NCBI GenBank assembly: GCA_009760855.2
Contig: WPIO01000148.1
Location: 126,001-190,000 of the forward strand
Length of the DNA stretch: 64,000 nt
DNA from: Cristatella mucedo
Taxonomy: Eukaryota; Bryozoa; Phylactolaemata; Cristatellidae
Direction: 5' to 3'
The notes under the pieces were generated by a model, which made no database searches, had not been told where the DNA came from, and worked only from the letters and a program-made list of their open reading frames with translations. A program made the position numbers and the translations under genes. Shown here one piece after another: positions 1-40,110 of this stretch. The first letter of the stretch is position 1; each line of letters starts with the position of its first letter.

Positions 1-44
1 ATATCCTGTTCCAGAATGTCAATTTGTTCTGGTTTTAGAAACGT
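1..44 (-). CDS. Possible exon start at window edge (minus strand)
   Basis: On the minus strand a good pyrimidine tract and acceptor (gagtttattcttgcag) is followed by an open stretch reading TFLKPEQIDILEQD to the window edge. It would accept phase 0, which is what DCP1 exon 8 leaves, but the peptide does not look like the second DCP1 trimerisation helix. It could be the next exon of that gene, an exon of a downstream neighbour, or chance. Only 44 bases are visible. Confidence 0.3.
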
Positions 45-330
45 CTGCAAGAATAAACTCAGCAAGTTACTTAAGAAACAGCTGACTATCCGAACCGAAA
101 GACAGCCAAAAGTCCATCCATCCCCTAATTATGCACAGACTGAGATTATCTTGCAAGTGATATTCCTCTAGCAGCTTCTATTAGCTAGGCGAGAGTGAGA
201 AGGCAAGAGCGCTGAGGAGGAAGAAATCGACAGACATAATGTCACAATGAGACAGTCATAATGAGAGATCAAGTGACAGTCGACATACAGCAAAAAGGAG
301 AGCGAGAGAGGAAAGAAGAAGAAGAGGGGA

Positions 331-485
331 GGGAAGGCGGTTGCTTTTCCCGACCTCAGTGCCGAGGCCGTGGGTTCAAATCAGCAGGATTGCAGGAGGC
401 GATGCTTTATTGCCACTGTAAGCAGTGGTGATAGCCCTAAAGGCTGTTCTGTCGCTATACAAAAGAGGCTGTTACATCAGCTAGC
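331..485 (+). mobile_element. SINE1 (tRNA-derived)
   Basis: It is a truncated copy. The B-box-like gtgggttcaaat is followed by the family body (gcagtggtgatagccctaaa, cgctatacaaaagaggctgt) ending in tcagctag. Confidence 0.75.
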
Positions 486-1418
486 CTGTTTTCACCATGC
501 TGGCTTGCTAAAAATGAAACTAGGTTCCTAGTTCTATCTGGGCTGGATGATAGCAATTCCATTTTGCTTTACGCCACTGGAGCTGGTGATGAAGATGGCT
601 GCCAGGCTAATCAACGTATACCAGAGGTTCAGCCATGTGTTCCTTTGCTCAAGCAGTTTCAATGGCTACCGGTTGATCAATGGATACAAAGCAAAATTCT
701 TACACTGACACACAAGGCCCAAGATGGCTTGGCTCCTTCATAATAATAGCAATAACAATAATAATAATAATACACTTGATAAAGAACCCTCAGAGAACTC
801 AATATCTTTCTAGGCACTTTATATTTGCTGCAAAGGAAAAACGGTCGAATGGTGAATGGTATCACGCTTGATAAACAACATGAATAACATCGTTAGGGGT
901 GACATGCACAGAGTCAGCACCAAGTGTGGTTAGCGGTAGCATGCAACAGTGTCAGCATGCATGAGCACATTCATACCTAGCTGAACTGCTGCACCAGTGT
1001 CAGCCTCCTCATGCCCTCAGATCATCTACTGACAATAAATTAGCTGTTCCAGTCTTACACTTTAAAAGTATTGGCTAAAGAAGCTATTGCTCTGCAGGTC
1101 CTCGGCTGTGGAACTCATTTCCACAATTCTGGTGCTACGACATCTGTTCTCCTGCTGCCGACTGTAGCACATCCACACCCGCAGTCCTCGGCTGCTACTT
1201 CCATGCTACTCTCTACCTCGACTGTCCTGCTGACTCAGCAAAGCTTCTCACTTACTCTTTGGTGGTGAGACAAAGTCTGGCTGTTGGCAACCGAATGTGT
1301 ACCGAAAGCTATTTAGGCTTTTGAGGCTTCTAGAGAAAGCCTCTCCCCTAACTTAACACCCACTTGGTTTGTGTGGCTTTGTGGAGTTTAAGGCACACAT
1401 ACATTACATTACATTACA
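486..1418 (+). mobile_element. LINE family B (L2/CR1 clade), 3' part, interrupted by a family A copy
   Basis: This is a decayed 3' portion of a non-LTR retrotransposon. Traces of the conserved reverse-transcriptase C-terminus (MAARL..., LTHKAQDGLAPSYLAEL in other copies) are followed by the typical 3'UTR and an (ACATT)n tail at 1398-1418. A family A copy (743-969) sits inside it. Confidence 0.8.
743..969 (-). mobile_element. LINE family A tail inserted into LINE family B
   Basis: A minus-strand 3' end with (TAA)n and the conserved tail (cttgataaag...ctcagagaactcaat...ctaggcactttat) interrupts the family B copy. The sequence ttcata occurs on both sides (737-742 and 970-975), a target-site duplication. 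Removing the insert restores the continuous family B sequence. Confidence 0.85.
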
Positions 1419-1670
1419 ATATAAAGTGAGAGTAAGAGAAAGATGGGTGAGAGAGGAAGTGGCAAAGTGAAGGAGACGAAGTGCAAAATCGAGGAAGAGA
1501 TGGATCGAGAAGAGAGGGAAAGCAGACCGAGGGAGGGAGAAGTGTCTGAGAAAGCTAACAAGAGAGAGAGAGAGGGGGAGAGAGGGGGGGAGGGAGGGAG
1601 GGAGAAAGTATTTGTTTCTTCCAGCACAAAGAAAGGGGTCGAATGTGGACAGAAATCAATTTAAAAACAT

Positions 1671-1830
1671 ACTAGCTGATTTAACAGCCTCTTTTGTATA
1701 GCGACAAAAGAGCCTTTACGGCTAACACCACTGCTTGCAGTGGCGATAAAGGATCGCCCACCGCAGGAATCGAACCCAAGACCTCGGGGCGGAGGTCGTG
1801 AAAAGCAACCGCCTTACCTAGTGAGCCATT
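1671..1830 (-). mobile_element. SINE1 (tRNA-derived), full length
   Basis: The minus strand runs from gctcactaggtaaggcggtt (A-box region) through gggttcgattcc-like B box to ggctgttaaatcagctagta. The structure is tRNA head, body and L2-like end, with no poly-A. Confidence 0.82.
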
Positions 1831-2365
1831 AATTTACATGTAGGACTTACGATCTTAGGAGTCCCAAACATGCAAAGTAGGTCCCAATACACATGCTTAG
1901 ATCTCCAAGTTCGGTAAAGGATTTAACCTCCAGAACGTATTAAACGTATACATATAAAGCAAAGAATGGAGAGTGACAAGGATTTTCCATTTTGAATTTT
2001 TTCCTTGCAAACTATTTTCGGCACTATTCAATGAAAGTAGCAGGAGGGCAACTAGGAGGGTTCATTCACACAAGTGCATGCACTTTAGCACAAGCCCACA
2101 GATGCACCTCCAAACCTACTAAAAAGCAGCAATAATGCTAGAAAAACCCAACTGGAAAGGTGCTGCAATGCTAGCACAACAAGACATAAAAGAAAGAAGA
2201 GGAGTTAGCTATATAAAAAAAGTGAAACAGCTGACGAGTAAGGCTGATGAGTTAGACAGGCAAGTAAGAGACGACTTGCCGACAGTCGAGGCAGTCTCAG
2301 TGTCTTCAGATTTACACGCCTGCCAAGGTGTGCAAGGTTATCATTGGTGGCAAAGGGGCTCTTGC

Positions 2366-30193
<27,828 letters not shown>

Positions 30194-30954
30194 TTTCCAA
30201 ACGGGAGGTATCTTAATGAATGTGAAGGACGTGGGACTGCGGCCTTGGCACTAGAGGTTATATTCTGCTTCCGCTTGTTCCAGTGTGCATTATTCGACTT
30301 GGCCTATTTACATTTTTATTTTCAGAATTTGCATTTACTATTTGCAGAAAATTAAGATACTGAAATCCTCGAGATTAGGAGACGTCCAATACGATCTATT
30401 GAGAGTTCATGCTATCGTTAACTAAGCTTTCTGGAACCTGGTCGCTGTACCTGGAACAGCGTCAAGGTTGCAGAAATAGGTATGTCCAGTTAGTCGAGTA
30501 CGTACGAGCTGTCCAATCCAACAACGAAGATATGGTATAGTAATATTCGCCGATCTTTCGTTCGGTCTGTGTGCTGTGCAAAGGTAGACTGCGAGCGTAG
30601 CATCTTCTCCTGATGCGTGTACGTTCGAAAAGAAGCTACATGTCTACCTGCTTATGGTCCGCCTCGGTTGGATGCATCTTCCGCCCGACGAGCAAGCGAA
30701 GCCAGCTGCCCTGCGACGAACTGCAGCATTTAGGCTCGCGTGTACGCAGCGAATGCTCTCGCTGTTATTCGTGTCGGAAGCTCTGATGTTGAAGCACGAA
30801 GAGAGGCTGGCGTCCAGAGAAGCCGACGGACCGTCAGAAATGCCGTAGCAAGTGATTCTGTGGGTCATACCGCTCACGTTGGTATTCATAGACCTTTGCT
30901 GACAGCCAGCCGAAGGAAGCAGCGACCCGGGATGTGCGAAAGGCCGGCCAGTAG
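30194..30954. promoter_or_regulatory. Region upstream of DCP1 start
   Basis: This is unique-looking sequence directly 5' of the DCP1 ATG. It must contain the 5'UTR or the first upstream splice site and probably the promoter. No TATA box or initiator stands out. The segment 30590-30950 is CpG-containing and has a 65-codon plus-strand frame with no recognisable domain. Confidence 0.4.
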
Positions 30955-31350
30955 TGTAGTGTTCACCCATACCTCGTACAAACCTCAAATCCTTTGGAGA
31001 ACGTGCATTTAGTTCGTATGCTCCCAAAGCCTGGGACTCACGCCCGACTTCCGTCACGACATCCCCTGACTTGACCACATTTAAAAAAATAAACGCACCT
31101 ATTTATTACAGCATTTAGTGGGTTCCTGTGATTCGTCCTTTATGTGCTTATGTGTGCTGACACTGTGCATGCTGCCACTAACCACACTGGCATGCTGACC
31201 CTGCGCATGTCACCCCGAACCATGGTAATCTTGTTGTTTATCGAGCAGGCTACTACTAACCATTCCATCGTGCTTCCTTTGTGGAAATGGTAAAGCACCT
31301 AGAAAGAGATTTTCTCTGAGGGTGCTTAATCAAGTGATATTATTTTTACT
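30955..31350 (+). mobile_element. LINE family A 3' end
   Basis: It starts at tacctcgtacaaacctcaaa, runs through the end of ORF2 with small deletions, and ends with the tail agcacctagaaagagatttt and a short T-rich end. Confidence 0.8.
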
Positions 31351-31484
31351 ATAGTGCCCTGCGGTTGACGCTCTGTGGTCCGTGTAGCAGCGTCAGCCTG
31401 CACATTCAAAGCACGGGCTTCTTCAATTGATACCCTTTCCTCGCAGCTTTGCTTTGTCCGGGTGACTTATCTTGTGTGCACCTC

Positions 31485-31486
<2 letters not shown>

Positions 31487-31544
<58 letters not shown>
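31487..31544. repeat. (GT)n microsatellite
   Basis: About 56 bases of GT followed by imperfect GT-rich DNA to 31590. Confidence 0.97.
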
Positions 31545-31546
<2 letters not shown>

Positions 31547-31879
31547 TGCGTGCAGGCATGGTGTGTGCGTTGTGTGTGTCTGTGTGCGCACGGTCACGTT
31601 TGCATGTGGAAATTTTTTTAAGATCAATTTATGTGGTTCCTTTCCAGCTTATGTAAAATGCCTCAATAGAAGTGTAGTTTTCTTGTTGCACTGTATAAAT
31701 GGTTTCATTCCTACTGAACTCAGTAAGGTCGCCACCGGACTTTGCACTCTCAACTCATTGCTGCACCTCAATGTCTGCATTCAAGTATACCACTGATGAC
31801 CTCCTATTGGATTTCATCTCCTACCGGTAGTCGAAGGAGACCTCTAGACCCTATACCCATGGCTGTCCTCCAGCAATAC

Positions 31880-33149
31880 ATAGATGAGAACAATGATCGG
31901 ACTGGCAGACGAGGCACTAGCTCAGTTTAAATTGTACTTGTCTGATCGTGTTCGATCCTTGTTGTATGGGGTCAGGTCTCACACGAGAAGGGTCACCTGT
32001 GGAGTCCCTCAAGGGTCCGTACTTGGTCCCTTGCTGTTCTCTATTTATATTCAACCTTTGGGAAAAGGGATTAAAGCCCATTGAATAGGATATCACTTGT
32101 ATGCTGACGATAGCTGTATTTGTCCTTCAAACCGTAAGAATCTGCTGCAGCAACTGAGAAACTGAATGCTTGCCTTGCGGACATTCGATCCTGGATGTCA
32201 GAAAATTTCTTGAAACTAAATGGCGATAAAACCGAGCTGCTGCTCATAGGACACCCTAAGCGTGTGGCTGGATTAAAAGGCTTTGCTCTTCCAATAGGTG
32301 ATGCTATTGTGCGACCATCACCACGAGTTCGAAATGAAGGTGTCGTTTTCGACAGCTGCCTCAATTTTAAAAGCGTTATTCAGAAGACTACTTCTACAGC
32401 TAGCCATCACGTCCAATCCCTATCTAAGATTAGGACCTGTCTTCCACAGTGGCTTGCAAAAACTTTAACTAGTTCCTTAGTTCTGTCTTGGCTTGATTAT
32501 TGTATTTTCCTGTTGGCTGGGCTACCAAAGAAAGCTATTAGGCCACTACAGCTGACTATGAATATGGCTGCAAGGCTAGCCTTCAAGTCCGAGAGGTTTG
32601 ACCATGCATCTCCTTTGTTAAAAGAGCTAGGATGGATGCCGGTAGAGCAACGGATACAGAGCAAAGTTCTTACGCTGACCCACAAGGCCCGCCACGGCTT
32701 GGCTCCTTTGCACCTAGCTGAACTGCTGCACCAGTTTCAGCCTGTTCGCGCCCTCAAGTCCTGTGTGTACAATAAATTAGCTATTCCTCTGCGTTTCTCT
32801 GCTTAAAGACCGTTGGCGACAGAAGCTTTAGCTCTGCAGGTCCTAGACTGTGGAACTCGCTTCCACAACTCTTACGCAACGACAGCAACTCTCCTACTGC
32901 CGACTGTGGCTCATCCTTTTCAGTGGTCCTGAGCTGCTAATTCCATGCTACTCACTACCTCAACTGATCTCCTAACTCTGCTATGCTTCCCACTTTCTCT
33001 TGGTTTCGTGAGATGGAAGTCTGTTGAAAACCGAATGCGTACCGAAAGCCGCTTGTGCTGTGATTGGGCTATACAAAACTCTCCTGCGTAACACCCACAT
33101 AGTCTTTATGGTTTTGTGGAGTTACAGACGGAGATACATTACATTCTCG
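31880..33149 (+). mobile_element. LINE family B, long copy
   Basis: It encodes [20 protein letters not shown] (reverse-transcriptase motif), then after a frameshift the thumb-like region (SENFLKLNGDKTELLLIGHP) and VLTLTHKARHGLAPLHLAEL, then 3'UTR and (ACATT)n. The ADD box region is frameshifted (tatgctgacgatagctg). It is inactive. Confidence 0.9.
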
Positions 33150-34586
33150 GCCTAGACTCCTCCTGGTGAGAACCGCTGACCTCTAACCTCCGGCCATTAT
33201 CGACATTAGCGAACAGCTCTAGGTCGATGACACTCACTTTAACATTCAAACGTAAGCTCTCAGGTTCAGCTGCATACACTGATAAACTGAACACCTGCCT
33301 TTATAATTTACGTGCTGGGTAGGTTCCGTCGATAATTTCTTTTTGCGACTCACTAGTAAAACCAAATTCATCTTTGAAGCCATAAGCTTACCACTTGCGT
33401 GAGTGACGTCACGCTCTGAGATCCCAGTGCCAGAGCACTGAGGCCTGTGTACTGATAACGTATGACCTGAATACTGAACCCTATGTAGAGTGCTCGAAGC
33501 TTGAGAGCTTTTAAACGGCGACGTGATAAAAACAAGCCAGAGTATGACTCGGAAGAATTGAAACGGCTCGGAACCGACGATGCGGTAATCTACGGTTAAA
33601 CGGTGAAACAGCGATCCTGTTAGAAACGAAGTGTGCGGCTTCTGTGCCCGGTCAGTCTAGGCAGCAAACACTGCGCGCTCGTAGCGGTGCTACTCTCAGC
33701 CGATGCGAGCCGAATACTGGTGACGCTTGAACCTTGTTGCACGGCTGACGACAAAGAGCGCTCATATTTTAACATATCAAGTCCATGTCCATAGTGTGAC
33801 AAGTCTATTTGACAGCAGCTGCCGGTTACAGGCATTCCACAGCGGCCTTGACATACACCCGCGGCTCTTTAGGCAAGAGCTCAAGCCAGCTACAATGCCG
33901 AGTCTGGAATCGCATCTGCCTCCTATCTCATGGCGCCGGCATTGCATAAAGCCTCGGCCGTAGACTATCGCATAATCTCTAATAATGATTATCAGCTATA
34001 ATCAGGCTGGTTTAGCTGGGACCTCAGTTTCATCGCCGTCTCCTTAAATAAAAGCCCTCCCCGGCGGTAACAAATAAAAAAAAAAAAGCAAACAACCTAA
34101 CAGCCAGCTATGGTAGGTGTAGACCCTCGGCCTCTCTACCTCATCAGGCTCTAACTCAAAATTAAATCGAGGATTTTATAGATTTCTCCTTCTAAGCTGT
34201 CGCTGCGGCTGTCTAGACATCGTCGTCCTTGCCAGCAGCAGTCCTTCCCACCAACGAGCTTGACTTCAAAGCGTCTCCAGAACCCTCTGCTTTTCATGCC
34301 TTCAGGTCGTCAGCACTTCACTCGGCAGACGAGACAGACGAGCTGCTTTAGCCGTAGTGCTACTTTAATAGATACCTAAAATGATTTCATACTGGAAAAA
34401 TATTATGCTCACAGGGCAGAGAGGAGCAGACCTCCCACCACCAATGCACGAGCCATTGCGGCATCGTCTTATCCGGCTCAGTACTGACATTGATTCAGCA
34501 ATCAAATCGGCCTTTAATTCAGTCACATAGTCTGTGGGATATGATAGACAACGTACGGTGTCCAAACTTTCTTTGAACAAGGCATT
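33150..34586. other. Unique-looking intergenic stretch
   Basis: No repeat of the families above and no coding exon was recognised. A perfect CRE-type palindrome tgacgtca occurs near 33404, but without a nearby gene its meaning is unknown. Confidence 0.45.
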
Positions 34587-34634
34587 TCTATTCTATTCTA
34601 TTCTATTCTATTCTATATTATTCTATTCTATTCT
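34587..34634. repeat. (TATTC)n pentanucleotide array
   Basis: Nine imperfect units of TTCTA directly precede a LINE family A tail. Confidence 0.95.
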
Positions 34635-34639
34635 ATTGC

Positions 34640-34728
34640 GTATCACTTTGCAGCAAATGTAAAGCGCCTAGAAAGAGATTAAGTTCTCTGAGGGCGCTTT
34701 ATCAAGTGCAATATTATTATTATTAAGG
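34640..34728 (+). mobile_element. LINE family A tail only
   Basis: The last 90 bases of the family (gcaaatgtaaagcgcctaga, gggcgctttatcaagtgc, (ATT)n) follow directly on a (TATTC)n array. Confidence 0.8.
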
Positions 34729-35029
34729 CACCCATTGCAGACTTATGAAACTCGGTGAGAATTCAAGTTACTTCGAATTGAAATAAGAAGTCCGATGCAT
34801 TTGCTTAAACGACACTACGATGCAGCAATTGTAGCATTGCGGTAAACGCTCCACGTTGATCGACATTCATGTAGTCGAAGGTGACGACATCGCATTCACC
34901 AGGCTGCAAAGCCAACAAAATTATCACAAAGTAGCGCATATATTATGAGACACGAGATGAAAAGTTTAAATATTGTCAGGTGAGAGGGATATCATGATGT
35001 CACTCGGTAGCCAGGTACAGAGAAGCTTG

Positions 35030-35555
35030 ATTAGATAAGGATATCACATTTAAGTTGGTCCATGCATTTGTGACATTTCATCGTCTTGACTTCTGTAACT
35101 CACTGCTTACTGGCCTACCGGCATGTACAATCAGGCGATTGCAGCTGGTGCAAAACATTGCAGCTAGGCTTGTCTGTCGTGAGCGTCGCAGTTGCCACAT
35201 CACATCACTTCTCGCCGACCTACACTGGCTACCAGTCAAGCAACCGATCGACTTCAAGGTTTTGTCGCTCACTTTTAGGTTACTTCATTCTTTGGCTCCA
35301 GCCTATCTCTCAGATCTACTCCCCCACTAGGCCAAGCTTACGCGTTCGGACACTGTGCATACTGCCACTAACTATACTTGCATGCTGACCCTGTGCATGT
35401 CACCCTTAACAACCTTGTTATTAATGTTGTTTATCAAGCATGATATTACTCACCATTCAGTCGCGTTTCCCTTTGCAGCAAATGTAAAGCGCTTAGAAAG
35501 AGATTGAGTTCTCTGAGGGCGCTTTATCAAATGCATTATTATTATTATTAAGCTG
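35030..35555 (+). mobile_element. LINE family A with internal deletion
   Basis: It encodes LDFCNSLLTGLPACTIRRLQ and ERRSCHITSLLADLHWLPVK, then jumps at about 35338 to the 3'UTR and tail, so the region between APAYLSDLLPH and the 3'UTR is deleted. Confidence 0.82.
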
Positions 35556-35622
35556 AAGGTATCTTATTTTAGGCTTGTTTTAGACCAACAGGCAAATGAC
35601 TGAGTCGGAGAATACAGGCGAT

Positions 35623-35786
35623 ACAAGTAATAATAATAATAATAATGATAATACACTTGATAAAGCACCCTCGGAAAACTCAATCGCTTTCTGGGCACTT
35701 TAAATTTGTTGCAAATGAAGCCCAATCAAATGGTTAGTGGTAGCATGCTCAACAAAAAGCAAGAATAACATGGTTAGGGGTGACAC
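35623..35786 (-). mobile_element. LINE family A tail joined to family B
   Basis: A minus-strand A tail ends abruptly in ggttaggggtgac, followed at once by family B 3'UTR (accactgaaaataatgagcc). This is a junction of two elements. Confidence 0.75.
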
Positions 35787-36604
35787 CACTGAAAATAATG
35801 AGCCATAGTCGGCAGCAGGAGAGTAGTTGTCTTTGCGTAAGAATTGTGGAAGCGAGTCCCACAGTCTAGGACCTGCAGAGCTAAAGCTTCTGTCTCCAAC
35901 GGTCTTTAAGCGGAGGAATGGAACAGCTAATGTATTGTCCACACAGGACCTGAGGGCGCGAAGAGGCTGAAACTGGTGCAGCAGTTCAGCTAGGTACGAA
36001 GGAGCCAAGCCATGGCGGGCCTTGTGGGTCAGCGTAAGAACTTTGCTCTGTATCCGTTGCTCAACCGGCATCCATCCTAGCTCTTTTAGCAGAGAAGGCA
36101 CGTGCTTAAACCTCTCGGACTTGAAGACTATTGAATAGCCTTGCAATAGCAATAGCAATAGCAATATAGCAATAGCAATTGCAATAGCAATTGCAATAGC
36201 CTTGCAGCCATATTCATAGTCAGCCGCAGTGGCCTAGATGCGTTCTTTGGTAGCCCAGCCAAAAGGGAATTACAATAATCAAGCCAAGACAGACCTAAGG
36301 AGCTAGTTAAATGTTTTACAGGCAGCTGTGTTAGACAGCTCCTAGTCTTGGATAGGGATTGGACGTGGTGGCTAGCTGTAGAAGCAGTCTTCTGAATAAA
36401 GCTTTTAAAATTGAGGCAGCTGTCGAAAACGACACCTTCATTTCGAGCACGTGGTGATGGTCGCACAACAGCATCACCTATTTGAAGAGCAAAGCTTTTT
36501 AATCCAGTCACACGCTTAGGGTGTCCTATGAGGAGCAGCTCGGTTTTATCATCATTTAATTTCAGGAAGTTTTCCGATTTCCAGGATCGAATATCGGCAA
36601 GGCA
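35787..36604 (-). mobile_element. LINE family B with (AGCAAT)n insertion
   Basis: It encodes LGWMPVEQRIQSKVLTLTHK, ARHGLAPSYLAELLHQF and SWKSENFLKLNDDKTELLLI. A 60-base run of AGCAAT/AGCAATTGCAAT units (about 36133-36200) interrupts the region of MNMAARL. Confidence 0.85.
36133..36200. repeat. (AGCAAT)n array inside LINE family B
   Basis: Hexamer units, some joined as AGCAATTGCAAT, lie between two copies of the LINE sequence tagccttgca. Confidence 0.9.
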
Positions 36605-37880
36605 GAATAAAGATTGGTCTGGGGGACGAGGTGCTAGCAAGGTTCAAATCGCACTCGTCCGGTCGTGTTCAATCCGCGTTGTACGAGGGTCAACTCGCAT
36701 CCACCCCACTACTCACCTGTGGAGTTCCTGAAAGATCCGCCCTCGGTCCTTAGCTGTTCTCCATGGAGTCGGCTATCACTTATAAGCTAACAATACCCAC
36801 TGTATTTGTCGTTTAAACTGCAGGAATCCACTGCAGCGACTTATAAACTGACAGCTTACCTTACAAACATTCTTTCGTGGATATCGTTCACATTCCATAA
36901 ACTAAACGACGATAAAACAAAAATCCTCCTCATTCTTCACACCATGCATTTCCTAAGACTTTGAGAGTCTATGAGACTTTACTCTTTTAATTGATATTGT
37001 TGTGCGTTTGTCACCCTGTGCTGTAAATTTGTATGCCCTATTTGACAAATGCCAAAACCCTCATTAGGCATACCTATTCCACAGCTAGCCCTTACGTTCG
37101 ATCCCTGTCTAAGACTATCTACTAGGATGGCCTGCAAAAAATCTCTCGAGCTCCGGTTTCGGTCTGTGCTGGACTACACGAGTTCAGTTTGACTAGGCTA
37201 CCGAGATATGTCACTAAGCATCTGCAGCTGGTGATAAACATGTCTGCAAGACAAGTCAACACATCCCAAAACCTTGCGTCTCCTTAGCTGAAGGAGCTGC
37301 AATGGCTCCCAGTCAATCGACGGTATAGCGAAAGTTTCTTACTGAGACCCGCCACAGCTTGGCTCATTCGCACCTATCTGAAGTGCTGCACAAGTTTCAG
37401 CCTCCTCATGCTCTCGGGTCCTCTCTATGTCATGTCATGTCATGTATCTCCGTTTGTAACTCCACAAAGTCATAAAGACCATGTGGGTGCTATGCAGGAG
37501 AGTTTTGTGTAGCGCACTCACAGCCTAAGCGGCTTTCGGTACGCATTCGCTCTCTAGACAATCAGCTAGCTAATCCATTCTGAAGCCTGAAGTTCTTTGG
37601 AGGTAGACACCTTTTTCTCTACAGATCTAAAACTGTTGAACTCACTTCCACAACTTTTACGAAACGACATCTACGATCCAACTTCGCAGTGTAGCACATC
37701 CTATCCAGCCGTCTTAAGCAGCTGCTTCCATGCTATTCACTTGCTTATCTGCCCTACTGACTCAGGTATTCTTCTAACTTTCTCTGTGTCGAGTGAGATT
37801 ACATCCACTGGACACCGCATGGGCACCGAAAGCCGCTTAGGCTTGGAGAGCGCTATAGAAAAGTCATCTGTTTGGGTGCA
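36605..37880 (+). mobile_element. Old LINE family B, interrupted by a B tail
   Basis: The plus-strand decayed copy (ttggtctgggggacgaggtg, then ORF2 traces) is split at 37426-37550 by a minus-strand family B tail and resumes with tctaaaactgttgaactcac. Confidence 0.7.
37426..37550 (-). mobile_element. LINE family B tail (3'UTR only)
   Basis: It starts (tcatg)n-tatctccgtttgtaactcc and runs through gcggctttcggtacgcattc. It is a very short 5'-truncated insertion. Confidence 0.75.
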
Positions 37881-38229
37881 GTTTGGGTACGAGCCCACGC
37901 TGGCGAGAAGCTGAGTCAGATTCGCCCGCCTATGACGTGCCTTGGGCTCGTTGCATTAGCCCACCCTTGATGGGCCATGTCTTGGAAGTAGGCGCTGGGC
38001 TGGTTCTGTGAAGTAGAGGTGGTGAGCGAAAGGACCAGAATTGGAGGGGGAGCCGCAAGTAAGACGGGGGAGAGCGGTCGGTTGCATGTTCGTTGCGAGC
38101 TTTCGGAAAATGTAAGTGTGCTGAAGCTCGCAAGTATTTTCATTGTCGCTGAGATCAAACTTTGTGTGACACTCACCTCGTCGTTGTGGTTTTATGGAGT
38201 TGCAGACAGAGATGCGCATAAACAATTTG

Positions 38230-39265
38230 CAGCTCCTTATAAACAGTGACGAAAAGCGTTCAGGCAGCAGTCGTTAGAGCGCTTTCACTTACTGTGAGGT
38301 AATGGGTTCAATCCCTAATCACATCCCCAGGAATCGCAACGACATTCTTATTTAGTACGACAGGTGAATATTTAGATCAGTAGTTAAAGTCAATGTTAAT
38401 CCTCGGACACTCGAGCCCACGCTGGCGAGTGACTGCACAGCCATTTATATCGCCTGGGTATATAGTGAAACCTCCTCGTGTTTCCATTTTAGCTCAAAGT
38501 TTGTCAGGGACACGGTGGAATTACCATACCGGAAAAGCGTAATGATTCTCACTCGGTAGCTGGGTCGCGGACAGGATTTATGGTACTTTGATCTCGCTAT
38601 GTCTTTGTTGGCGTATCAATTATTATCGAAACTTGTCGAAAAAAGTCCCTGATGTTCTAAGGGATAGATATAGCAGAATCACGGAATGTACATCTAAGTG
38701 CATACTATTATTCTGATTCAGAATGACAATTCTGGCTCGTATTAGCATTTCTCAATGCATAGTACCAATCGGAACCTGGAATGAACCGGTGCAGGCGCAT
38801 CCCTCTAAAGTTGATGCAATTGCTATTACATTTAAAAAAATTACATAAAAATAGCAGCGTTATTTAGACCACTACGAAGGAGACGACGATAAAAGTATTG
38901 TGTGTTTTCTAACCTGACCTCTGCCTTAGGCTAGGACCGGTAAGTAATTTCATAGCCCTCAAAAATTTAATTGATAATTCTCTACTGGATTATTACACTG
39001 CAACGATAACCTAGAGTAATTTCAGTTTCCCTGTATTTATGCATAAGAGACCGGACGTCATTGCTGGCATGCAGTATTTTGGTACTACTTGCATTATTTT
39101 ATTTCTATTAATTATATTTATTAACTTTACTATATATTATTTATATATATATTGCTTATTTTATAAATTAAGCCAGTTATGCACGCGCTCTCTTAGGAAA
39201 ACGAAGTTTCGCATGCGCTGCAAAACGATTGCAGGTCAAATCAATGAGCGGCGTTTTACAGCTAT
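38230..39265. other. Intergenic stretch, AT-rich toward the right
   Basis: A tRNA-like piece (gtcgttagagcgctttcact and taatgggttcaatccctaat) near 38268-38330 may be a SINE remnant; the rest shows nothing I can assign. Confidence 0.4.
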
Positions 39266-39267
39266 TT

Positions 39268-39325
39268 AATAATAATAATAATACATTTGATATAGCGCTC
39301 TCGGAGAACTTAATCTCTTTCTATT
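39268..39325 (-). mobile_element. LINE family A tail fragment
   Basis: It reads (TAA)n, acatttgatatagcgctctc, gagaacttaatctctttcta. Confidence 0.75.
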
Positions 39326-40019
39326 ACCCAAAGCCGCGTTCGGAGCAACCGTCAAGCCAACATCGTGAGGTGGCAATAGCTTGCTGCCGCTCTTCTCAGC
39401 GTTCCACGAAGCACGAAGTCAGATGTCAACTCGGGGTGCAAAGATAAACATTTGCTAGCGACCTTTTTCCTCCGGCCAATAATGGCAAGCACTTCACTAA
39501 TAAACCTGCCGGCATAAAAAAAAAACTTTTGCCTGTTCGGGAAATGGAACTCAAGTTAAATGGCAAACGACGTTCTACTGAATCAGACTAGCGATGTCTT
39601 GTGCGCAGAAATGCAGAAACGCAAAACGACTGTAACGTTATGGCCGAGGCCGAGAAAATGGCAAGGCGGGTTCCGCGAGACTCGCGCGAACTCACGCGGC
39701 CCCTTAGTCACGTGGAGGTCCCTCGGTACTGCCGCGCTTAGATGCTTATATTTAGCATGTACTCCAGCCACGGTCAACTACGCCGACGGCTTGGCCCTTT
39801 CATTCATCAATTGAAAAATCGAAGCCAGTACCGGGTCGGTTCAGCAGCCGATCAATGTTACGTAGCCATCATCGTCTAATCCAAATGAGTGTTTTTAGTC
39901 ACTTTCTGGCTCATCACAATGCTCTGATTCACTTCTCGAGGCACTCTGACTGACACTTATCCCCTCGTGGCCAGTGACATTTAAAAAGAAGATGGCACCG
40001 TAAATGTTGCCACTTAGCG
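39326..40019. other. Intergenic stretch, nothing assigned
   Basis: It has an 84-codon plus-strand frame at 39560-39814 without recognisable domain or good splice context. Confidence 0.4.
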
Positions 40020-40110
40020 TTTGACACAGTTTTTTCACAGCATGTGTGAAATGCCTAGAAAGAGATTAGGTTCCCTTTGCGTACTACGACAAAACGTCTG
40101 GGTATTTTTA
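40020..40110 (+). mobile_element. LINE family A-related tail fragment
   Basis: It reads tgtgtgaaatgcctagaaag agattaggttccct in two adjoining pieces; the tail is decayed. Confidence 0.5.

Noticed and set aside
33400-33412. CRE site (tgacgtca) as evidence of a promoter
   Set aside because: A single 8-bp match in 64 kb is expected by chance and no gene starts nearby.
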